Made by a program: the position numbers and the translations under genes. Under the pieces are notes generated by a model. That model was not told where the DNA came from, searched no databases, and saw only the letters and a list, made by a program, of their open reading frames with translations. This document shows positions 1 to 8,594 of a DNA stretch of 64,000 nucleotides, one piece after another. Positions within the stretch are counted from its first letter, which is position 1, and the number at the start of each line of letters is the position of its first letter. Source of the DNA: Streptomyces sp. S.PB5 (GTDB lineage: Bacteria > Actinomycetota > Actinomycetes > Streptomycetales > Streptomycetaceae); assembly GCF_030403745.1 (NCBI RefSeq), contig NZ_JAQMWP010000003.1, positions 62,001 to 126,000 of the forward strand, given 5' to 3'.

Positions 1-1010
1 GCGTAGCCGCCGTCGAAGCCGTTGCGCCAGCCGGCCTGGACGTCGAGATAGCCGAGGGGGCCCTTGCCGGTGTGACGGCCGACCCAGAGGACGTAGCCGG
101 CGGCGCCGAGGGGGGCGATGAGCATGCCGACGACGCGGGGGAGGAGAGGGGGCCGCGGGGCCAGGGTGCCGGTCGCCGGCTGTGGGGCGTGCGGTGAGGA
201 GCGGGCGCTGCTCGGTGTCCCGTCGCGCCGGTGACGGCTCGCTGCCGCCGGTTCAGGGGCGCGTTCCCCGGCGCTCGCGCCGGCTGCCCGGGCCGCGCTT
301 CTCTCCCGCTCGGACGAGGGAGCCCCCGTAGCGGCCCGGTCCCGTCCGGATGAGGGAGAAGCCGGCACGGCCCGGTCCCGGAGGTGCGAGGCGATCGCCG
401 CCGCCCACACCGCCGCGACGACCGCGAGTCCCACCGGCCGGGTCAGGCCCGCCAGGGAGGCGAGGGTGCCCGCGAGCACCCAGCGGCCCGTCAGGACCGC
501 GTACAGGGACCACGCGGCGAGCGCGGTGAACAGGGACTCGCTGTACGCCATCGACTGGACGACACCGACCGGCAGCACCGCCCAGACCAGCACCGCGCAG
601 ACCCCGGCCCTGCGGCCGTACACATGATCCGCGACGGCGAAGATGCCCCACGCCGCCGCGAGCGAGGCGACCAGGCTGACGGCGAAGCCCGCGTCGGCGT
701 AGGACAGGGGAGAGACCGCCGCGATGCCGCGCTCCAGCCAGGGCAGCAGCGGAAAGAAGGCCAGGTTCGAGTGGACGTCGCCGTTGGGGAGGCGGACCTC
801 GTAGCCGTATCCCAGCTCGGCGACCCTCGTGTACCAGAGGGAGTCCCAGCGGGCCGTCAGCAAGGTGTACGCGCTCTTGTCGCGCGCGGCGCTCCACAGG
901 GCCAGGGTGAGCAGGCCCAGGGCGCGGACGGCCGCGTACCCGAGGAGGGCCGGGGCCGCCCGGCGCAGGGCGTTCGCCACCGGCGTCGCGCGCGTTTCAA
1001 GATCGGTCAC
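1..1010 (-). CDS. PIG-V-like membrane glycosyltransferase (3' end missing)
   Basis: Polytopic membrane protein resembling the PIG-V/GPI mannosyltransferase 2-like GT-C family, which transfers sugars from polyprenyl-phosphate donors on the outer membrane face. The start is a GTG at 1010 (reads MTDLETRATPVANALRR); the stop lies beyond position 1. Family signatures are RWDSLWY at residues 54-60, HSNLAFFPLLP at about 80-90 and MAYSESLFT at about 154-162, with hydrophobic helices before and after. Residues about 211-280 form an Arg/Ser/Ala-rich hydrophilic insert with low-complexity repeats, unusual inside such a protein. It is divergent from the MFS gene at 1284. The family call is from motif recognition; the acceptor is unknown. 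Confidence 0.8.
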   Translation of the reverse strand, partial: MTDLETRATPVANALRRAAPALLGYAAVRALGLLTLALWSAARDKSAYTLLTARWDSLWYTRVAELGYGYEVRLPNGDVHSNLAFFPLLPWLERGIAAVSPLSYADAGFAVSLVASLAAAWGIFAVADHVYGRRAGVCAVLVWAVLPVGVVQSMAYSESLFTALAAWSLYAVLTGRWVLAGTLASLAGLTRPVGLAVVAAVWAAAIASHLRDRAVPASPSSGRDRAATGAPSSERERSAARAAGASAGERAPEPAAASRHRRDGTPSSARSSPHAPQPATGTLAPRPPLLPRVVGMLIAPLGAAGYVLWVGRHTGKGPLGYLDVQAGWRNGFDGGY

Positions 1011-1087
1011 GGGTCCGATTATCGACCGTGCGCTGAACCGCGCGGCCCGGCGGGGCGTGTTGGCAGGGGGACGGCAAAGAGGGGAGC

Positions 1088-1101
1088 GTGGCGTACGCCA
1101 C
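1088..1101. promoter_or_regulatory. Perfect 14-bp palindrome in divergent promoter region
   Basis: GTGGCGTACGCCAC is its own reverse complement and is directly followed by an overlapping 8-bp palindrome ACACGTGT (1100-1107). It lies between the divergent glycosyltransferase and MFS starts, a typical place for an operator of a dimeric repressor. No regulator gene is adjacent. Otherwise the 1011-1283 gap holds only presumed promoters. Confidence 0.4.
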
Positions 1102-1283
1102 ACGTGTTCTCGGCGGAGTCTGAGAGGTCCACCACTTGGCCGAGGCGTGAACTCGCGTACGCTGACGTGTCACTCGCCTTCGTTGCGCGGGCCGGAGACG
1201 ACCGCTCCACTCCGGCCGAGATCATGGGGAGTCCCCACCCCGTGTGCCCGCCGAACGCGAGGGAACATCTGGGAGGTACGTAC

Positions 1284-2879
1284 ATGTCCGGGACGACCAC
1301 GGCCGCCGCTGAGCTGCGCCGTCGGGCGGCCGGGGCCGGTGCCAACCGCTGGGTCGTCCTCGTCGTCCTCTGTGTGAGCCTGCTGCTGGTCGCGGTCGAC
1401 GCGACCGTGCTGCACGTGGCGGTCCCCGCCGTCACCGAGGACCTCAAGCCCGGCGCGATAGAGCTGCTCTGGATCGTCGACGTCTACCCGCTGGTCTGCG
1501 CCTCGCTGCTGATCCTCTTCGGCACGCTCGGCGACCGCGTCGGCCGCAGACGCATCCTCCTGCTCGGCTACGCCCTCTTCGGCGTCGCCTCAGGCATGGC
1601 CGCCCTCGCCGACAACGCCCAGGTCCTGATCGTCTCGCGCGCCCTCCTCGGCGTCGGCGGCGCGATGATCATGCCCGCCACCCTCTCGATCCTCCGCCAG
1701 GTCTTCCCCGACCGGCGCGAGCGCGCGCTCGCCATCGGCATCTGGAGCGCCGTGGCCGCCGTGGGCGCCGCGGTCGGCCCGCTCCTCGGCGGCTTCCTCC
1801 TCGAACACTTCTGGTGGGGCTCCGTCTTCCTCGTCAACATCCCGCTGATGCTGGTCAGCCTGCCGGTGGGCCGCCTCCTGCTCCCCGAGTCGAAGGGCAG
1901 CGGCGAAGGCCCCTGGGACGTCGTCGGCGCGCTGATGGCCGCGGCCGGCCTGTTCGGCCTGGTGCTGGGCGTGAAGCGGCTCGGCGGCGGCGAACTCGAC
2001 GGCATCACGGCCCTGCCACTGGCCGCGGGCGCCGCGCTGCTGGTGCTTTTCGTACGACGGCAGAGGCGCCGTACGCATCCGCTGGTGGACCTGCGGATGT
2101 TCTCCCGTCCGGCCTTCAGCACCTCCGTCGGCTGCATCGTGCTGGCGATGCTCGCGCTGGTGGGCCTTGAGCTGATCGCGGCGCAGTATCTCCAGCTGGT
2201 GCTGGGGCTCTCGCCGCTGGAGACCGGCCTTCGGCTGCTGCCGCTGACCATTGCGGCGATGGCGTCCGGACTGGCGGGCGCGCGGATGCTGCGACGGTTC
2301 GGGCCGCGCCGGATGGTGTGCTTCGGCTTCTGTCTGACGGCGGTCGCCGTACTGACGCTGCTGGCCATGGGCGGGGAGGACAACGCCCCGCTGCTGCTCT
2401 TCGGTTTCGTGCTGCTGGGCTTCGGTCTGGAGACCACGCTCTTCGGGGCCTACGAGTCGATGCTGAGCGAGGCGCCGCCGGAGCAGGCGGGCGGGGCCGC
2501 GGCGATCGGCGAGACCTCCTACCAGCTGGGTGCCGGTATCGGTATCGCCCTGCTCGGCAGCGTGATGAACGCGGCGTACGCGCCCGGGCTGTCGTCGGTG
2601 CAGGGCGTTCCGGCACGCGACTCGGCCGCGGCGGGGCACTCGCTGGGCGAGGCGTACGAGATCGCCGGGCGGCTGGGCGGGACGGCGGGGGAGACGTTGC
2701 GACGCACCGCGCGGGACTGCTTCGTGTACGGGCTGCATGTGACGTTGCTGGTCAGCGCGGGGTTGCTGCTGCTCGGGGCGGTGATGGCGCTGCGGTTGCC
2801 GCGGGTCATGCAGTGCGAGCCGGTGGCTGTCGAGGTGCCCGCCCCTCGCGAGGTCGCGGAGTCTCGCGTCTCAGCTTGA
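1284..2879 (+). CDS. MFS drug exporter, DHA2 family (14 TM)
   Basis: Proton-coupled efflux pump of the drug:H+ antiporter-2 family. The 531-residue product shows the family motif A (LFGTLGDRVGRRRILLLG, about residues 74-91), motif B/C region (SRALLGVGGAMIMPATLSILR, then GPLLGGFLLEHFWWGSVFLVNIP) and 14 predicted helices. The ATG at 1284 is chosen because GGGAGGT sits 7 nt upstream (1271-1277); the open frame extends further upstream without a ribosome site. The C-terminal tail is short and acidic. The substrate cannot be read from sequence; relatives include QacA-like and antibiotic exporters. The gene is monocistronic, with no linked TetR/MarR gene. Confidence 0.9.
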   Translation: MSGTTTAAAELRRRAAGAGANRWVVLVVLCVSLLLVAVDATVLHVAVPAVTEDLKPGAIELLWIVDVYPLVCASLLILFGTLGDRVGRRRILLLGYALFGVASGMAALADNAQVLIVSRALLGVGGAMIMPATLSILRQVFPDRRERALAIGIWSAVAAVGAAVGPLLGGFLLEHFWWGSVFLVNIPLMLVSLPVGRLLLPESKGSGEGPWDVVGALMAAAGLFGLVLGVKRLGGGELDGITALPLAAGAALLVLFVRRQRRRTHPLVDLRMFSRPAFSTSVGCIVLAMLALVGLELIAAQYLQLVLGLSPLETGLRLLPLTIAAMASGLAGARMLRRFGPRRMVCFGFCLTAVAVLTLLAMGGEDNAPLLLFGFVLLGFGLETTLFGAYESMLSEAPPEQAGGAAAIGETSYQLGAGIGIALLGSVMNAAYAPGLSSVQGVPARDSAAAGHSLGEAYEIAGRLGGTAGETLRRTARDCFVYGLHVTLLVSAGLLLLGAVMALRLPRVMQCEPVAVEVPAPREVAESRVSA

Positions 2880-3058
2880 ACCGTCTCCCACCCACGCACC
2901 GCACGTTGCTCCCGACTGGAGGGGAACGTCTCCTGTGGGGCTACATCGCCGCCGTCGGCTGCGGGCTGCGCGGGCTGTGCGCCGTTGTGGGCTCCCCGTG
3001 CGTGGGCGCACCTACTGGACGTGCATCACACTGCACCGTAACGTCGGCACCGAGTCGT

Positions 3059-3075
3059 AACTAGCGGTGCTAGTT
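3059..3075. promoter_or_regulatory. Operator-like inverted repeat before acyl-CoA dehydrogenase
   Basis: AACTAGC-GGT-GCTAGTT is a perfect 7-bp inverted repeat with a 3-bp centre, 26 nt upstream of the acyl-CoA dehydrogenase start. A second pair of arms, GTGCA (3021-3025) and TGCAC (3032-3036), lies just upstream. The symmetry and position fit a TetR- or MarR-type repressor controlling a catabolic dehydrogenase; no such regulator is encoded next door. Confidence 0.5.
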
Positions 3076-3100
3076 TTCTGTATGCCGGAGGGTGTTCTCC

Positions 3101-4291
3101 ATGTCCGCGTCCTCGAAGTTGCCCCCGTTCGACCCCGCCGACCCGCTCGGCATCGACGACCTGCTGGATCCGGAGGACCTCGCCGTCCGGGACACCGTGC
3201 GGTCCTGGGCGGGGGACCGGGTGCTGCCGTACGTCGCCGAGTGGTACGAGAGCGGCGAACTGCCCGGGATCCGGGAACTCGCCCGGGAGCTCGGCGGGAT
3301 CGGGGCGCTCGGGATGTCGCTGGAGGGCTACGGCTGCGCCGGGGCCAGTGCCGTGCAGTACGGGCTCGCCTGTCTGGAGCTGGAGGCCGCCGACTCCGGG
3401 ATCCGGTCGCTCGTCTCGGTGCAGGGCTCGCTCGCCATGTACGCCATCCACCGGTTCGGCTCCGAGGAGCAGAAGCAGACGTGGCTGCCGCGGATGGCCG
3501 CCGGTGAGGTCATCGGCTGCTTCGGGCTGACCGAGCCCGACCACGGCTCCGACCCCGCGTCCATGCGGACGTACGCCAAGAAGGACGGCACGGACTGGGT
3601 TCTGGGCGGGCGCAAGATGTGGATCACCAACGGGTCGGTCGCCGGGGTCGCCGTGGTGTGGGCGCAGACCGACGAGGGGATCCGCGGGTTCGTGGTGCCC
3701 ACCGACAGCCCCGGGTTCTCCGCGCCCGAGATCAAGCACAAGTGGTCGCTGCGGGCCTCCGTGACCAGTGAACTCGTCCTCGACGACGTGCGGTTGCCCG
3801 CGGACGCGGTGCTGCCGGAGGTGGTCGGGCTCAAGGGCCCGCTGAGCTGTCTGTCGCACGCCCGGTACGGGATCGTCTGGGGGGCGATGGGGGCGGCGCG
3901 GTCCTGTCTGGAGGCGGCGGTCGACTACGCCAAGTCGCGCGAGCAGTTCGGGCGGCCCATCGGGGGGTTCCAGCTCACCCAGGCCAAGCTCGCCGACATG
4001 GCGGTCGAGCTGCACAAGGGGATTCTGCTCGCCCATCATCTGGGGCGGCGGATGGATGCCGGACGCCTGCGTCCCGAGCAGGTCAGTTTCGGCAAGCTGA
4101 ACAACGTACGGGAGGCGATCGAGATCTGCCGGACCTCGCGCACCATCCTCGGTGCCAACGGGATCTCGCTCGAATACCCCGTCATGCGGCACGCGACGAA
4201 CCTCGAGTCGGTGCTCACCTACGAGGGCACCGTCGAGATGCATCAGCTCGTGCTGGGCAAGGCGCTCACCGGGCTCGACGCGTTCCGGTAA
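3101..4291 (+). CDS. Acyl-CoA dehydrogenase, glutaryl-CoA dehydrogenase-like
   Basis: FAD-dependent dehydrogenase of 396 residues that oxidises acyl-CoA thioesters at C2-C3. Visible motifs are the FAD-binding stretches CFGLTEPDHGSDP (about residues 141-153) and KMWITNGSVAG, YAKSREQFGRPIGGFQLTQ near 270-290, and the C-terminal RTILGANGISLEYPVMRH followed by TYEGTVEMH, whose Glu is the expected catalytic base. Similarity is greatest to glutaryl-CoA dehydrogenase (lysine/tryptophan breakdown), but substrate choice is inferred. An in-frame GTG at 3092 overlaps the ribosome site GGAGGG (3087-3092), so the ATG at 3101 is preferred. Convergent with sflA and ended by a shared hairpin. Confidence 0.88.
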   Translation: MSASSKLPPFDPADPLGIDDLLDPEDLAVRDTVRSWAGDRVLPYVAEWYESGELPGIRELARELGGIGALGMSLEGYGCAGASAVQYGLACLELEAADSGIRSLVSVQGSLAMYAIHRFGSEEQKQTWLPRMAAGEVIGCFGLTEPDHGSDPASMRTYAKKDGTDWVLGGRKMWITNGSVAGVAVVWAQTDEGIRGFVVPTDSPGFSAPEIKHKWSLRASVTSELVLDDVRLPADAVLPEVVGLKGPLSCLSHARYGIVWGAMGAARSCLEAAVDYAKSREQFGRPIGGFQLTQAKLADMAVELHKGILLAHHLGRRMDAGRLRPEQVSFGKLNNVREAIEICRTSRTILGANGISLEYPVMRHATNLESVLTYEGTVEMHQLVLGKALTGLDAFR

Positions 4292-4329
4292 GCCTCTTCG
4301 TCGAAGCCTTTCGGTGAACCCTGCGCAGG

Positions 4330-4354
4330 GGCAGGGCCGGTGAGCGGCCCTGCC
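4330..4354. terminator. Bidirectional terminator hairpin
   Basis: GGCAGGGCC (4330-4338) pairs with GGCCCTGCC (4346-4354) around a 7-nt loop. It sits between the convergent acyl-CoA dehydrogenase (ends 4291) and sflA (stop at 4355), so it can serve both. Confidence 0.7.
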
Positions 4355-4795
4355 TCAGCTCTGGTTGAAGAAGCCGTCCGTGCGGTGCGCGGCCGGGTCG
4401 CCGTTCACGATCTCCGTGTTGGCGGGGGTCAGCAGGAACACGCGCGTGGACACGCGCTCGATGGAACCGCGCAGCCCGAAGATCAGGCCGGCCGCGAAGT
4501 CGACGACCCGCTTGGCGTCGGCGGCCTCCATCGCGGTCAGGTTCATGATGACGGGCACCCCGTCCCGGAAGAGCTCGCCGATGGCGCGCGCGTCCCGGAA
4601 GCTGTCCGGAGTGACCGTGCCGATGCGACGGCCCTTCTCCTCGGCGACATCCGAGGCCACCTTGACCCGCGGGTCGGTGACCCAGGCATCCCCGGGCTCG
4701 GTTCCTTCGGAGTAGCCGTCGTCGTCGTAGTAACGCTCGTCATCGTTGTCGTCAACGAGGCCCAGCCAGGCACTCGCCTTGCGCACCGATCCCAT
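4355..4795 (-). CDS. sflA: SepF-like cell division protein SflA
   Basis: Protein of 146 residues with an acidic, Asp/Tyr-rich N-terminal linker (residues about 14-35) and a C-terminal SepF domain (about 55-135: [52 protein letters not shown]). SepF proteins bind the FtsZ C-terminus and membrane. Streptomyces has a main SepF in the division cluster plus two SepF-like paralogs, SflA and SflB, reported to restrain ectopic FtsZ/DivIVA assembly. The gene stands alone, away from ftsZ, next to an acyl-CoA dehydrogenase, which matches the SflA context I recall (SCO1749). The N-terminal amphipathic membrane-binding helix of true SepF is only weakly present ([14 protein letters not shown]). Confidence 0.85.
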   Translation of the reverse strand: MGSVRKASAWLGLVDDNDDERYYDDDGYSEGTEPGDAWVTDPRVKVASDVAEEKGRRIGTVTPDSFRDARAIGELFRDGVPVIMNLTAMEAADAKRVVDFAAGLIFGLRGSIERVSTRVFLLTPANTEIVNGDPAAHRTDGFFNQS

Positions 4796-5085
4796 GGACG
4801 CCTCCTCTCACAGCGGTCTTTCTCGCTTTACGTATCCCTATCGTCATCCATGATGCGGATGACGCGCCATGTGGATAGACGCCGCGCGGGGGGTTTGTGA
4901 CGGTACTGGTGCACAGCGCATTCGTCGAGAGCCCGGCATTCACAAGGGCCGTTCCCCATACGGCTGCTGACTGTGAGTGAAATATGATTCTTCGCGGCGT
5001 ATGGGTGACGGGCGGGGCGTACGGGTGAACGGCCGGGTGGATACGATGCGGCCGCTCAACGTCGCACTGCTCACGGGGGATCGCC

Positions 5086-6309
5086 ATGTTCGGAATCGTC
5101 AGGCCCTGCCGTCATCGCCTCGGCGAAAGTCTCAAGACCCAGTGGATGGCGCACTTGTGCGGGCTGTGTCTCGCGCTGCGCAAGGACCACGGCCAGTTCG
5201 CGCGGATCGTGACGAACTATGACGGGCTGCTCATATCGGTTCTGACGGAGGCTCAGGCCGAGCGGGGTTCCTCGGGCCGTCGTACGGCGGGGCCGTGCCC
5301 GTTGCGCGGGATGCGGACCGCGTCCGTGGCCAATGGGGAAGGGGCGCGCCTCTCCGCCGCCGTCTCCCTGGTGCTCGCCTCCGCCAAGGTGCGGGACCAT
5401 GTCGCCGACGGGGACGGGCTGCTGGCGCGGAAGCCGGTGGCGCTCGCGGCGCGTCGCGTGGCGTCGAGCTGGGGTGCGGCGGGGGCGCGCAGCGGGTTGG
5501 CGGTCGGGTTCGACACGGCGGTGCTGGTCGATGCGGTGGACCGGCAGCTGGGTATCGAGACGCTGGCCGGGCCCGGGACGCCGATCCTGACTGTCACCGA
5601 GCCGACCGAGACGGCCACCGCGGCCGCCTTCGCGCATACGGCCGTCCTCGCCGGGCGGCCGGGCAACGCCGAGCCGCTGGCCGAGGCGGGGCGGCTCTTC
5701 GGGCGGCTCGCACATCTGCTGGACGCCGTGGAGGACAGGGAGGCCGACGCCGCGGCGGGGGCGTGGAATCCGTTGACGGCGACGGGCACGTCCCTGGTCG
5801 AGGCCCGGCGGCTCGCCGATGATGCCGTGCACGGGATTCGGCTGGCGTTGCGGGAAGTCGCCTGGGGGTCCGGGGGCTCCCCGGAGAAGCACAGCAGTGA
5901 AAAGCACAGCAGCGATCAGAACCTCGCGCATGTGCTGCTCGTGCACGAACTGCGGACGTCCGTGGACCGGGCCTTCGGTACGTCGTCCTGCGGGCACCCG
6001 GCCGAACTGTCGAACCCCTACGCGCCTACCGGCCCTGGCGGTCCGGGCATGCCGCCGCCCCCGGAGCCGCCTCGCCGGGACAGGCGCGGGCTGCTGGCGG
6101 GGTGCGCGGTGTGGCTGGGGCTGGCCTGCACGTGTCAGATGTGCTGTGGGGAGTTCGAGGATCCGTGGAGCCGGCAGCGCAGGGAAGGGCTGTGCAATCA
6201 GGCCGACTGCGGTGATTGCTGCGATTGCTGTGACTGTTGCGGGAAATGCGGCGATTGCTGTGGGAACTGCTGCGACGGGTGCGACTGCGGATGTGACTGC
6301 GGGTGCTGA
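5086..6309 (+). CDS. DUF5685 protein with cysteine-rich C-terminal tail
   Basis: A 407-residue protein of the DUF5685 family (function unknown). The N-terminus carries the conserved pattern MFGIVRPCRHRL..WMAHLCGLCLALRKDHGQFARIVTNYD (residues 1-46), with three early cysteines; the middle is Ala-rich and helical, and a Pro-rich spacer lies at about 310-330. A hydrophobic stretch LLAGCAVWLGLACTCQMCC follows. The last 38 residues contain 18 cysteines, mostly as CC or CxC pairs separated by Gly/Asp/Asn, like a metallothionein or disulfide-rich tail. Start ATG 5086 has GGGGGAT 6-7 nt upstream. Monocistronic. Function is unknown; metal binding by the tail is inference. Confidence 0.85.
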   Translation: MFGIVRPCRHRLGESLKTQWMAHLCGLCLALRKDHGQFARIVTNYDGLLISVLTEAQAERGSSGRRTAGPCPLRGMRTASVANGEGARLSAAVSLVLASAKVRDHVADGDGLLARKPVALAARRVASSWGAAGARSGLAVGFDTAVLVDAVDRQLGIETLAGPGTPILTVTEPTETATAAAFAHTAVLAGRPGNAEPLAEAGRLFGRLAHLLDAVEDREADAAAGAWNPLTATGTSLVEARRLADDAVHGIRLALREVAWGSGGSPEKHSSEKHSSDQNLAHVLLVHELRTSVDRAFGTSSCGHPAELSNPYAPTGPGGPGMPPPPEPPRRDRRGLLAGCAVWLGLACTCQMCCGEFEDPWSRQRREGLCNQADCGDCCDCCDCCGKCGDCCGNCCDGCDCGCDCGC

Positions 6310-6694
6310 CCGAAGTGAGCGGCGCCCGCTGGTGAGGGGAAGGCGCGTGTGAAGGCGGAGAAGGGGAACGCGACGCGGCGCCCCGGAGAGTCAGGGCGCG
6401 CAGTGGGTCAGCTCAACAGGAAGAGGACCACACTCGACCGAGGTCGATGTGGGAGCGCTTGACCAGCCACTGCTGTGGATGCATGGGCCAAGTGGAACAG
6501 GCATCCGGTTTTCCGTCAACTGACTTGAGACGTACTGCTCACAGTCTGGACAGCCTTGACAGTGAAGGGAAACGCCAACGTAGTCTCAAGGAGCGGCCTT
6601 GCTGAGGGGCTCGGCCGCGTCCCGCGCCGCGCGGCGCGTGTGTGTGAAGGCACCCGTCCGAGTTCGACACGACTCGCTGCCACGGAGCCTTCGT
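6310..6694. other. Long intergenic region before the monooxygenase gene set
   Basis: About 385 bp without a convincing gene. It holds a TCGACC-GA-GGTCGA inverted repeat (6434-6447), then TGGGAGCGCTTGAC (6450-6463), which matches the left ten bases of the CebR-type operator TGGGAGCGCTCCCA. An 8-bp inverted pair, CTTGAGAC near 6522 and GTCTCAAG near 6583, encloses about 53 nt just upstream of the flavoprotein gene. Open frames through here (for example a TTG at 6599) lack ribosome sites. Confidence 0.4.
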
Positions 6695-8521
6695 ATGTCC
6701 TCCGACCCCCTCGCCACACCGTCTCCCGCACCGGACATACCGGAGCACCCGGATTCCCCGCGGCTCGTCCCGCAACTGGTCATCGTCGGGGCCGGGCCGC
6801 GGGGGACCGGTCTGATCGAGCGGATCGCCGCCAACGCCCTTGAGCTGTACGGGGGTTCGGCACTGGAAATCCATCTGGTGGACCCGTATCCACCGGGGTC
6901 CGGGCGTATCTGGCGGGAGGCCCAGTCGCCGCTGCTGTGGATGAACTCGCACGCCGAGGACACCACCATGTTCACCGACGAGACGGTGGCCATGGCCGGA
7001 CCCGTGCGTCCCGGGCCCACGCTGCACGAGTGGGCCGGCATCGACGGCGCCACCTTCGCGGACCGGCAGCTCCAGGGCGGCTATCTGCGCTGGGTGCACG
7101 AGCGGGCCGTCGCCGCGCTGCCCCCGTCGATCCGGGTGCACCACCATCCTCGGCGGGCCCTGCGGGTCAGCGGTCCGCGCGAGGGGCGGCAGCAGGTGTG
7201 GCTGGAGGGCCGCCCGCGACCGCTCCTGGCCGACCTCGTCGTCCTCGCCGTCGGTCATCTCGACGCCGAACCGGACCAGGAGCAGCGCGAGTTGACCGCC
7301 TACGCGGCGGACCACCAACTCGTCCACCTCCCGCCCGACTTCACCGCCGACAGCGACCTGTCCGTGCTCACGCCCGGCTCTCACGTCCTCGTCCGGGGCT
7401 TCGGACTGGCCTTCGTCGACCTGATGGTGCTGCTGACCGAGGGGCGGGGCGGGCGGTACGAGGGGGACACCTATGTGCCGTCCGGGCAGGAGCCGGTGCT
7501 CTACGTCGGTTCGCGGCGCGGAGTGCCGTACCACTCGAAGATCGGCTACGACTGGACCGGTGAGCGGCCGCCGCTGCCGAGGTTCTTCGGGCCCGCCGAG
7601 GTCGACGGGCTCCTCGCCCGGCCCTCGGGGTTCGACTTCCGGCGGGACGTGTGGCCGTTGGTGGAGAAGGAGTTGGGGTTCGCGCACTACCACCGGCTGT
7701 TCACGGTGCATCCGGAGCGGACCGCGATCTCCTGGGCGGACTTCGAGGAGAAGTACGCGGCCGGCACCCGGGCGGAGATCCGGGCGCTGGTGGTGTCCGC
7801 CGTGCCCGACCCCGCCGACCGGTTCGATCCGGACGCGCTCGACCGTCCGCTGGAGGGGGTGCGGTACGGGTCGTTCGAGGAACTCCAGGAGGGTCTGCGG
7901 GGGTATGTCGAGGACGATCTGAGCAGACGTCACGATCCTTCGTACAGCCCGGACTTGGCGGTCTTCCTCGGACTGCTCTCCGTCTACGGCCAGTTGGTCC
8001 GGCTCGGGGACATCGGGCCCTGGTGGCACGGCTTCTTCAGCTATCTGGCCTCCGGGCCGCCCGGGCCCCGGCTGCGGCAGCTGCTGGCCCTGTCACGGGC
8101 GGGCGTCGTCAAGTTCCTCGGCGCGGACGTCTCGGTGGCCGCCGAGGACGGGGTGTTCCGGGCGACCAGCGCGAGCCTGCCCGGGGTCTGCGTCGAGGCG
8201 CGGGCGCTGGTCGAGGCGCGGCTGCCCGAGCCCACGATCGGGCGGGCCCGCGACGCCCTGCTGCGCGAGCTGTACGAGGAAGGGGCCATCGCCGAGACCC
8301 CGGAGGGACTGCTCCGGGTGGACCCCGGCGACGGGCGGATCCTCGACCGGAACGGCCATCCGCACCCCCGGCGCTTCGCGATCGGCCCTTTCACCGAGGG
8401 CCGGGCCTCCGGTGCCTTCACCCGGCCACGCACGGGCGGACCGGCGTTCCGGCAGAACGACGCGACGGCACGGGCGGCGCTGGAGTTCTTCGCGGGCCTC
8501 GCGGGGCGTGCGGCTGCGTGA
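6695..8521 (+). CDS. FAD/NAD(P)-binding protein (NAD_binding_9 family)
   Basis: A 608-residue flavoprotein with an N-terminal Rossmann motif LVIVGAGPRGTGLIERIA (about residues 26-43) and the family features HLVDPYPPGSGRIWR and LLWMNSHAEDTTMFTD, followed by LVVLAVGHLD and a second nucleotide-binding stretch (GSHVLVRGFGLAFVDLMVLLTEG). Members are fused to or neighbour tailoring enzymes; the exact reaction is unknown. Start ATG 6695 is supported by CACGGAG (6681-6687); an in-frame TTG at 6599 has poor spacing. It is followed after 73 bp by two luciferase-like monooxygenases, so it may supply or recycle flavin/nicotinamide for them, or work on the same substrate. That link is inference. Confidence 0.8.
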   Translation: MSSDPLATPSPAPDIPEHPDSPRLVPQLVIVGAGPRGTGLIERIAANALELYGGSALEIHLVDPYPPGSGRIWREAQSPLLWMNSHAEDTTMFTDETVAMAGPVRPGPTLHEWAGIDGATFADRQLQGGYLRWVHERAVAALPPSIRVHHHPRRALRVSGPREGRQQVWLEGRPRPLLADLVVLAVGHLDAEPDQEQRELTAYAADHQLVHLPPDFTADSDLSVLTPGSHVLVRGFGLAFVDLMVLLTEGRGGRYEGDTYVPSGQEPVLYVGSRRGVPYHSKIGYDWTGERPPLPRFFGPAEVDGLLARPSGFDFRRDVWPLVEKELGFAHYHRLFTVHPERTAISWADFEEKYAAGTRAEIRALVVSAVPDPADRFDPDALDRPLEGVRYGSFEELQEGLRGYVEDDLSRRHDPSYSPDLAVFLGLLSVYGQLVRLGDIGPWWHGFFSYLASGPPGPRLRQLLALSRAGVVKFLGADVSVAAEDGVFRATSASLPGVCVEARALVEARLPEPTIGRARDALLRELYEEGAIAETPEGLLRVDPGDGRILDRNGHPHPRRFAIGPFTEGRASGAFTRPRTGGPAFRQNDATARAALEFFAGLAGRAAA

Positions 8522-8594
8522 GCGCTCCGCTGAGTGAGCCGGTTTCCGTCCGCGTGTGTCCGCGGGCAACCCATGATTGATCACAAGGGATCCC

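Noticed and set aside
5253..5789. Minus-strand frame opposite DUF5685
   Set aside because: Ala/Ser/Arg-rich shadow with no motif or ribosome site.
6450..6463. CebR operator TGGGAGCGCTCCCA
   Set aside because: Only the left ten bases match and no glycosidase or sugar transporter follows; left as a note.
6522..6694. SAM-IV riboswitch or cysteine leader peptide before the monooxygenase gene set
   Set aside because: No conserved riboswitch core recognised, and small frames here lack the expected cysteine-rich stop context and ribosome sites.
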